Made by a program: the position numbers and the translations under genes
Notes under the pieces: generated by a model
What the model was told of the DNA's origin: nothing
Database searches by the model: none
What the model saw: only the letters and a program-made list of their open reading frames with translations
Shown: piece after piece, positions 21,999 through 27,478 of the stretch
Numbering within the stretch: the stretch's first letter is position 1
Layout of the letters: each line of letters begins with the position of its first letter
Virus record (IMG/VR): IMGVR_UViG_3300029914_000111
Location: 1 to 27,478 of that record
Source of the DNA: a virus
DNA length: 27,478 nucleotides
Strand: one strand, 5' to 3'

Positions 21999-23741
21999 TT
22001 GCCAATTCCAATTTCCCAATATGTGCTTATCACATCAGCAGTTGGCGGCGGAGCGAATGTCTCCACCCGCAATTTAGGCGGCTTAGTCGTCACCGGAAAC
22101 CCCCTCTGCCCATCAGGAACAATCGTCAACTTTGCCTCGGCTTTGGCGGTTGGCAATTTCTTCGGTACGGCTTCGGAAGAATACGCCCGCGCTGAGTTTT
22201 ATTTCAGCTATATCAGCAAAAACGGCACTCAGGCGAATCAGATCAGCTTCTGGTATTGGAACGGCGATCAGAACACCGGCAGCTTGATTTATGGCCTGCC
22301 AGCCAGCTATGCAGTTTCGCAGTTTACCGGCATCACGACCGGCGACTTCACGCTGACATTGGGCGGATATACCGATCACGTCACCAGCATCAATCTCAGC
22401 GCCGCAGGAAGCCTAGCAACGGTTGCATCTGACATGCAGACGGCTATCCGGGCGATCACGGGTGGTGGCACGGCATGGACGGGTGCAACAGTCACCTACA
22501 ATGCCCTCACAAGCCAATTTTACCTAGTCTCCGGCGCGATTGGCACGGATGTCATTACGGTGGCGGCTGGAACGAATGAGGATGTTGCCGGGCCATTGGG
22601 CTGGCTCACGGGGGCTATTCTCTCGAACGGTACGAATGCTCAGGCAGTATCGGACAATCTCAACAGCCTCATTCAGATCAGCAATAACTTCGGTTCTCTG
22701 TGCTATGAATCTGGCAACATTCCTCGCGCTGTAGTTACGGCTGCTTTCTACACGCCGAGCATGATGTCTGTTTCTGCGGTCACTTCGGGCCAGTTAGCCA
22801 TTGGCGATGTTCTAGTCGGAACTGGAGTTCCTAGTGGTACAAAGATCGTCGGCCTAGGAACTGGAACGACTGGCGTGGGGACTTTCTCAGTCAATACCGT
22901 CAGCACCTTCACGCTGGGCGCGATTTCGATTGCAGCTTCGTTGCCGATCCAACTTTCGGAAATTGAGTCGGCTGCTACTTGGAATAATAGCCTGTCTCCC
23001 AATAACCAGTTCTTGTTCTCAGTTGCGGTATCGACTGCTAATGCTTCGGCTTGGGCTGCGGCTCTTGCAACCACGGGCGGCGTCTGTGCGACGCTTCCCT
23101 CCCCGCAAGTTGGCGCATATCCTGAAATGGAGCCGATGGCGATTGAAGCGGCGACTGATTACACGGCGCGGAATGCCGTTCAAAACTACATGTTCCAGCA
23201 GTTCAATGACACGGCCTCGGTTACGACTTCGGCGGCTTCTAACATTTATGATGCGCTCTTGGTCAACTATTACGGCGTGACTGAAACGGCGGGACAAAAC
23301 CTGTCATTCTACCAGCGCGGTGTTATGTTCGGTTTGGCGACTCAGCCTTCGGACATCGGCGTGTACGTCAATGAACTCTGGTTGAAGGACGCCATTCAAG
23401 CGTCGATCATGACGTTGTTGTTGTCGGTTGCTCAGGTTCCCGCGAACAGCACTGGTCAAGCGATGTTGACTGCTCAGATTTTGAGCATCGTGCAACAGGC
23501 TTTGTTCAACGGCACAATCTCGGTTGGCAAGACGCTCACGAGCGCACAGAAGCTTTACATCACACAAGCAACTGGAAGCCCTACGGCTTGGCAGCAAGTT
23601 CAAACGTCCGGCTATTGGCTGAATGTCGTCATTCTGCCTTATGTGACCGATGGGATTACGGAATACAAGGCGGTTTATACTTTGATTTACTCGAAGGCAG
23701 ACTCGATTAGGTTGGTCATCGGCTCAGATATTATGATATAA
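21999..23741 (+). CDS. Tail sheath protein (DUF3383 family), 580 aa
   Basis: I chose TTG 21999 as start: GGAGG is five bases upstream and the product then begins (M)PIPISQYVLITSAVGGG, the usual DUF3383 opening. The in-frame ATG at 21987 is part of the ATGGAG ribosome site. The family segments follow: FFGTASEEYARAEFYFSYIS, NQISFWYWNGD, later FSVAVSTANASAWAAALATT, and the C-terminal YWLNVVILPYVTDGITEYKA with a final strand LVIGSDIMI. Residues ~245-314 are the inserted beta repeat. The protein should form the contractile outer tube of the tail. The leader carries hairpin copy 3. Confidence 0.8.
   Translation: MPIPISQYVLITSAVGGGANVSTRNLGGLVVTGNPLCPSGTIVNFASALAVGNFFGTASEEYARAEFYFSYISKNGTQANQISFWYWNGDQNTGSLIYGLPASYAVSQFTGITTGDFTLTLGGYTDHVTSINLSAAGSLATVASDMQTAIRAITGGGTAWTGATVTYNALTSQFYLVSGAIGTDVITVAAGTNEDVAGPLGWLTGAILSNGTNAQAVSDNLNSLIQISNNFGSLCYESGNIPRAVVTAAFYTPSMMSVSAVTSGQLAIGDVLVGTGVPSGTKIVGLGTGTTGVGTFSVNTVSTFTLGAISIAASLPIQLSEIESAATWNNSLSPNNQFLFSVAVSTANASAWAAALATTGGVCATLPSPQVGAYPEMEPMAIEAATDYTARNAVQNYMFQQFNDTASVTTSAASNIYDALLVNYYGVTETAGQNLSFYQRGVMFGLATQPSDIGVYVNELWLKDAIQASIMTLLLSVAQVPANSTGQAMLTAQILSIVQQALFNGTISVGKTLTSAQKLYITQATGSPTAWQQVQTSGYWLNVVILPYVTDGITEYKAVYTLIYSKADSIRLVIGSDIMI
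22731..22939 (+). repeat. Inserted beta-repeat domain, copy D (sheath)
   Basis: Encodes AAFYTPSMMSVSAVTSGQ, IGDVLVGTGVPSG, and [19 protein letters not shown]. Bases 22890-22915 match 17105-17130 of copy B exactly (26 bases). Confidence 0.78.
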
Positions 23742-23747
23742 AAAACC

Positions 23748-24329
23748 ATGAAATCTTACCACATAGATGATGTTCGAGAAGAAAATCAAATTTCCCTAGA
23801 GGAAATTCTTGAACTATTTTCCTATGACGAAACTGGATATTTGATTTGGAACTCACGTCCATTAGGATTTTACGAAAATCCAATCCATCACAAAAGATGG
23901 AATGATTTTCATGCGGGACAACGCGCAGGAACAATCAATAGTTTCGGATATGTCAAAGTCAAGGTATTCGGGAAACAACGCTCCGTTCATCGCATTATCT
24001 GGTTTATAAAAACTGGCGAATGGCCAAAGGGTCAAATAGATCATGAAAACGGCATAAGACATGATAACCGTTTTGAGAATTTCCGCGATGTTTCTGGTTT
24101 AGAAAATCAGCGTAACAGAAAATTTAATAAGGACAATAATTCAGGTTTTCGTGGCGTTTATTGGAATAAGAACGAGAAAAAATGGAGAGCCTTTATTGAT
24201 ACCGGCAAACATCTCGGATATTTCGATAAATTTGAGGATGCGGTCGAGGCTCGGTTGAACGCTGAAAAAGAAATCGGATACCATGAAAATCATGGGAAAG
24301 TCCTGAAACTGGTAGGAGAGTCCAAATGA
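23748..24329 (+). CDS. Free-standing HNH homing endonuclease with AP2 domain, 193 aa
   Basis: A short N-terminal region (SLEEILELFSYDETGYLIWN) is followed by the HNH core: VHRIIWFIKTGEWPKGQIDH, ENGIRHDNRFENFR (~82-115). Then comes an AP2 DNA-binding domain (SGFRGVYWNKNEKKWRAFID, GYFDKFEDAVEARL; ~132-175). This pairing is typical of phage homing endonucleases. It lies between sheath and tube, normally adjacent genes, and is richer in A/T than they are. Its 3' end supplies the GGAGAG ribosome site of the tube gene, and its stop overlaps that start (ATGA, 24326-24329), so the insertion has been fitted into the operon. Confidence 0.85.
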   Translation: MKSYHIDDVREENQISLEEILELFSYDETGYLIWNSRPLGFYENPIHHKRWNDFHAGQRAGTINSFGYVKVKVFGKQRSVHRIIWFIKTGEWPKGQIDHENGIRHDNRFENFRDVSGLENQRNRKFNKDNNSGFRGVYWNKNEKKWRAFIDTGKHLGYFDKFEDAVEARLNAEKEIGYHENHGKVLKLVGESK

Positions 24330-24775
24330 GTGAAGATGTCTCTGGCGTAAATACAGTCATCAACATCGTTGCCAGCGAGACTTTCCCCGCTGGATTGACG
24401 ATCACAAACCTCGCCGATGACAGCGACCCTCTGGACTTCGCGGCGGTTGAAATCGCCGATAGTTCGGTCGGCGCGAATGGCGATCTGATCGTCTGGGCGA
24501 AGGCCAACAAAATCCCGATGGTTGTTTCAGTAATCGCTGGCAGCATCGACGATCAAAACCTTGAAATTCTATTCAATGCTAATCGAGTTGCTTATGGCAA
24601 GGTGGTTGCTGGAGACGTTATCAGCGCGACGGTGATTTATCCTGACGGCAGCATGAAGTCACCGTTCGGTGGCCGCTGCATTTCATACATGCCGGGTAAG
24701 AGCATCGCATCTGGAAGCTTCAGGTTTAAAACGAAAGTTTATACGTTTGTATTTTCTGATTATGTCGGGATTTAA
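24326..24775 (+). CDS. Tail tube protein (DUF3277-like), 149 aa
   Basis: The product begins MSEDVSGVNTVINIVASETF, and the family pattern of a beta-sandwich tube subunit follows (LTITNLADDSDPLDFAAVEI, VVSVIAGSIDDQNLEILFNA, ending SFRFKTKVYTFVFSDYVGI). These proteins stack as rings inside the sheath and guide the DNA. The order sheath, tube, chaperone, tape measure supports the call. Confidence 0.75.
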   Translation: MSEDVSGVNTVINIVASETFPAGLTITNLADDSDPLDFAAVEIADSSVGANGDLIVWAKANKIPMVVSVIAGSIDDQNLEILFNANRVAYGKVVAGDVISATVIYPDGSMKSPFGGRCISYMPGKSIASGSFRFKTKVYTFVFSDYVGI

Positions 24776-24778
24776 TCT

Positions 24779-25231
24779 ATGGTCGCCGATCCCACATTGC
24801 TGAATCCGAAAGAGATTATCCTCAAGGATCGCAAGGGGATTGAGCACACCTATATCCTGTCGGAAATCCCCGCGACTTATTCACGTGAGATTGTCGCTCA
24901 ATGGACGGCGAATGCTTTGCCTAAAGTCGGAGATTACGCCGTCAATGAAGCGATGATGTTCAAGATTTTATCCTATGTGTCGGTGGCGACAAAGGCCGGA
25001 TCGCAAAGGCTAACGACCCGCGAATTGATTGATAACCATGTTCCAGACCTTTTGACGCTTGAACTCATTGAAAAGGAAATGGCCAAGTATAATTGGGATT
25101 TTTTTTTAGGAGAAGAGCTGTCAAATTTAAGAGAGCGGTTTTTCAGGATATTGAGTATTTGGCTTACGAAAATTATGACGGATTCCTTGCAACAATCATC
25201 GAATCAGGAAAAGCAACTCTCAATGAATTGA
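24779..25231 (+). CDS. Tail assembly chaperone, zero-frame product, 150 aa
   Basis: The zero-frame product starts MVADPTLLNPKEIILKDRKG and has a helical C-terminal half (LTLELIEKEMAKYNWDFFLG). It sits between tube and tape measure, where myo- and siphophages encode two chaperones (lambda G and G-T type). Here the zero-frame protein passes the slippery site near residue 109 and ends at 25231. Most ribosomes should make this form. It probably wraps the tape measure during tail building. Confidence 0.72.
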   Translation: MVADPTLLNPKEIILKDRKGIEHTYILSEIPATYSREIVAQWTANALPKVGDYAVNEAMMFKILSYVSVATKAGSQRLTTRELIDNHVPDLLTLELIEKEMAKYNWDFFLGEELSNLRERFFRILSIWLTKIMTDSLQQSSNQEKQLSMN

Positions 25232-25332
25232 GGACTATTTATAGCTTACAAGATGCTTTTTCTATGTGGGAAGTCATTGCAATAAGTCGCTATAATCAGG
25301 CGTTAGCCAATAAGCCCAAGGTGCGCCAATGA
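24779..25332 (+). CDS. Tail assembly chaperone, -1 frameshifted product (~184 aa)
   Basis: A second frame, -1 relative to the first, is open from 25093 to 25332. It encodes a helical segment (RAVFQDIEYLAYENYDGFLA, then SLQDAFSMWEVIAISRYNQA). It has no good start of its own (only TTG). A -1 slip at T TTT TTA (25102-25108) joins the first ~109 residues to this part, giving the long chaperone. Its stop overlaps the tape-measure ATG (25329-25332), so this frame, not the zero frame, leads directly into the next gene. Confidence 0.7.
25102..25108 (+). promoter_or_regulatory. Slippery heptamer T TTT TTA (-1 frameshift site)
   Basis: Read in the zero frame as ..T TTT TTA, inside a run of nine T (25099-25107) followed by A. 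It allows re-pairing of both tRNAs after a one-base step back. AGGAG at 25108-25112 follows; a stimulating RNA fold was not tested. Confidence 0.7.
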
Positions 25333-26747
25333 CGGTACTTGACGTATTTTCCATCCTCTTCACATCGAACGCGGCTGATGTCAAAAAGGACATGGAAGCT
25401 GCTAAAAAGTCAACAGATGACTTTCAGCAACAAATAAACACGGCAAATGAAACGGCTGCTAATTTAGGCAAATCACTTCTAAAGGTTGGCTTAGAGGCCA
25501 TTACTGCCTTTACAACTTTTGAGGGGTTAAAACATGGAATTATAGATGCGGTAAATTTTAACGCTGAACTCGAAAAGACCGCACAGATCACAGGCGCAAG
25601 CGCGAGACAGCTTGCCGTTTATGACGCCACGTTTTCACAATTCGGGGGAACGACAGGAGAATTTGTCGCGTGGTTTCAAAAAGCCTCTGATATTGTCAAT
25701 AAGACGAATGGGGATGTGCGAAATATCATCCCTAACTTGAAGGCGCTTGCCAATCAGATGCACGCTCTGCAAATGGGCGGTGATGAAAAAGGTGCACGGC
25801 AGCTTTTCCAAATTCGCAAAGAACAATTAGGCTTACCGGAAGATTTCTATAACACGCTGATAAAGGGTGCGGATGCAATTAACCTTGTGGCCGATGCGCA
25901 GGGAAGGCTTATCAATCTAACCGATGGAACAGCCGAGGCAGGACTGAGGCTACAATCAGAATTTAAGGAACTCGAAACAGCTGGGCGAAGCTTTTTTACA
26001 TCAAACATTCAGGGTGCGGGAGATTTTCTTAAACTATTAGAAACAACGATTAAGGGATTGCGGATATTCTTTGATCTTTTCACCTTGAGGGGATGGAAAG
26101 ATATAGGAACGATGTTTAAGCAGGATTTCTTGGGTATTGATCCGGGGAGTTCATCAACTGGATCGACGCCAAGTGGCTCGTTACCTTTAGGCATGAGAAA
26201 TAATAATCCCGGAAACCTTCGTTCGTGGGGCGGCGTTTCTTCATCTGGTGGATTTGCACAGTTCCCAACACTTGCCGCAGGACTGAGCGCAGAACAGAAA
26301 CAGCTCCAGCTTTATGGAAACAGAGGCATAAACACTTTATCAGGCATAGCCTCGACATGGGCACCATCAAGCGAAAATGACACGGCTTCTTATATTGCGG
26401 GACTTGTTAAATCGACGGGATTTTCGGCTAATCAAAGGTTAGACCTAAATGATCCTTCGGTTCGCGCAGCCATAGCGAACGCAATCAATAAGCAGGAAGA
26501 AGGTGCGGCTTATGCCAATCTCATAGGCACAGCCCATGCAGCCATTACCGCTGCCGATACAAACCCCTTAAATTCATCGCCCAGTGCGTCAGGAATGACA
26601 CAGCTCACTCCTAACATATCCATAGGCACCGTGACGATTAACTCTCCCACTGGCGATCCTGTAGATCATGCGAGACTATTTCAAGAGCACTTGAACGGGC
26701 AGCTTTCTTTCGTGAACGCCAATCTAAACGATGGGATTAAGTCATGA
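25329..26747 (+). CDS. Tail tape measure protein with peptidoglycan-hydrolase-like domain, 472 aa
   Basis: The N-terminal ~270 residues are helical (SNAADVKKDMEAAKKSTDDF, then a hydrophobic segment TAANLGKSLLKVGLEAITAF), as in tape measures. After a Ser/Gly linker (GSSSTGSTPSGS) there is a domain starting LGMRNNNPGNLRSWGG and continuing GFAQFPTLAAGLSAEQKQL, then GIASTWAPSSENDTASYIAG. This matches the muramidase-type domain often found in phage structural proteins. It likely opens the cell wall during DNA entry. At 472 residues it is short, so the tail would be short too (roughly 70 nm by the usual 0.15 nm per residue rule). ATGA overlaps on both sides. Confidence 0.78.
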   Translation: MTVLDVFSILFTSNAADVKKDMEAAKKSTDDFQQQINTANETAANLGKSLLKVGLEAITAFTTFEGLKHGIIDAVNFNAELEKTAQITGASARQLAVYDATFSQFGGTTGEFVAWFQKASDIVNKTNGDVRNIIPNLKALANQMHALQMGGDEKGARQLFQIRKEQLGLPEDFYNTLIKGADAINLVADAQGRLINLTDGTAEAGLRLQSEFKELETAGRSFFTSNIQGAGDFLKLLETTIKGLRIFFDLFTLRGWKDIGTMFKQDFLGIDPGSSSTGSTPSGSLPLGMRNNNPGNLRSWGGVSSSGGFAQFPTLAAGLSAEQKQLQLYGNRGINTLSGIASTWAPSSENDTASYIAGLVKSTGFSANQRLDLNDPSVRAAIANAINKQEEGAAYANLIGTAHAAITAADTNPLNSSPSASGMTQLTPNISIGTVTINSPTGDPVDHARLFQEHLNGQLSFVNANLNDGIKS

Positions 26748-27340
26748 CAATCGGACAGCCTTTACAAAACGCAAGCACAGACACGATTGCGGTCTTTAAT
26801 GGCTTCACGCAAGTGTTCCAAAATGCGCGTCCGATGAAGGATGATGTTATTCCGCGCGCGAAGCTGATGGATCACCCGACTGAAACGGGACAGGTTATAT
26901 CTGATTATAAAATTACATTGCCGGTTGAAATCACAATTCAGCTTCTTATCCCGGCTCAATACTATCGGGATACTTATCAGGAAATCTGGAACCTCTGGCA
27001 ACAGTCAACAGTTTTGATTGTTCAGACCCGCGTCGGCAGTTTTGGAAATATGATAATTTCAGAACAGCCGCACAATGAAACGCCCGAGAAGTTTGATGCG
27101 ATTGTGATGGAATTAAAATTCCGCATGGTGTTGACGCCAGCGCAACAGCCCGCGTTTACCCCGCAAGATACGACGCAAGCCGACACACAGAACAACGGCC
27201 AGCAAAACGCCACAATGACATTCGCGCCGACCGAGCAATCAACCGTTCCTTTTGACGGAGGGACGGCAAGCGGCGTGGCTTATGTGAACTCTCCACAAAA
27301 CGTACAAACTGATTTTCATTCATCGGGAGCACTCTGGTAA
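26744..27340 (+). CDS. Baseplate/tail hub protein (Dit-like), 198 aa
   Basis: Start in an ATGA overlap with the tape measure. The central part (SDYKITLPVEITIQLLIPAQ, then YQEIWNLWQQSTVLIVQTRV and PEKFDAIVMELKFRMV) is the pattern of Dit-like N-terminal domains and small baseplate ring proteins next to tape measures. The last ~65 residues are Gln/Thr-rich and probably flexible. It should join the tube to the baseplate. Exact family uncertain. Confidence 0.6.
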   Translation: MTIGQPLQNASTDTIAVFNGFTQVFQNARPMKDDVIPRAKLMDHPTETGQVISDYKITLPVEITIQLLIPAQYYRDTYQEIWNLWQQSTVLIVQTRVGSFGNMIISEQPHNETPEKFDAIVMELKFRMVLTPAQQPAFTPQDTTQADTQNNGQQNATMTFAPTEQSTVPFDGGTASGVAYVNSPQNVQTDFHSSGALW

Positions 27341-27478
27341 TGCCTGTCACAGTCCCCTTACAAGCGGTTCCTAATCAATCTTTCACCGTCAATTTAAGCG
27401 GCGTTGTATTCGACATAACGATCCGCTATTGCGCGGGTATAATGGCGATGAGCTTGACGATCAATGGTGTCGATACGA
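27340..27478 (+). CDS. Probable baseplate plug protein (partial, runs off the window)
   Basis: ATG 27340 overlaps the upstream stop (TAATG), with GGGAG 10 bases before it. The product begins MPVTVPLQAVPNQSFTVNLS and continues as beta strands (VVFDITIRYC, MAMSLTINGVD), like the small baseplate plug proteins that follow Dit-like genes in myophages. The frame is open to the window end, so length and C-terminus are unknown. Confidence 0.6.
   Translation, partial: MPVTVPLQAVPNQSFTVNLSGVVFDITIRYCAGIMAMSLTINGVDT

Overview
The window looks like part of a contractile-tailed (myovirus-type) phage or prophage of an alphaproteobacterium. The phage call rests on an ordered late module on the plus strand: terminase, DUF1073 portal, MuF, DUF2213 protease/scaffold, cement protein, DUF2184 capsid, DUF4054 neck, DUF3383 sheath, DUF3277 tube, frameshifted tail chaperone, tape measure and baseplate. 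The host call is inferred from homologues of two regulators typical of Alphaproteobacteria, SciP (DUF1153) and GcrA. No integrase, tRNA or CRISPR array was seen, so lifestyle is open.

Layout. Positions 1-336 hold the end of a plus-strand gene and two coupled small ORFs. From 364 to 8405 nearly everything is on the minus strand and tightly packed, often with 4-base ATGA overlaps. Reading from the right, the order is: an HTH regulator, a TOPRIM/VapE primase-helicase, a 54-aa ORF and a VRR-NUC nuclease; then a Sak4-like ATPase with an SSB-like protein; then a regulatory cluster (GcrA-like, OmpR-type winged helix, zinc-binding peptide, Arc-like protein); then small proteins including the SciP homologue. 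Two coupled ribbon-helix-helix genes (5059-5369) run the other way, behind a promoter whose spacer is a palindrome.

Positions 8406-8787 lack a gene and hold repeated AGGGTC and GGGGCGG boxes beside an AT-rich tract. This is a candidate origin or control region between the replication and late modules. From 8788 to the end all genes are on the plus strand. Interruptions of the standard late order are a TPR-glycosyltransferase gene between MuF and the protease, and two free-standing HNH endonuclease genes, one after the capsid gene and one between sheath and tube.

The most interesting points are: (1) a set of host-cell-cycle-like regulators (GcrA, SciP and a CtrA-type winged helix) in the early region, with the GcrA homologue cut off from its DNA-binding half by a stop codon; (2) a small hairpin with a constant GTGAT loop and compensating stem changes, 24-27 bases before the cement, capsid and sheath start codons; (3) one beta-rich domain inserted four times in three unrelated virion proteins; (4) a 35-base perfect palindrome covering the ribosome site and start of the capsid-linked homing endonuclease; (5) a T TTT TTA slippery site in the tail chaperone gene. 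Family names come from recognition of the protein sequences; no database search was run.
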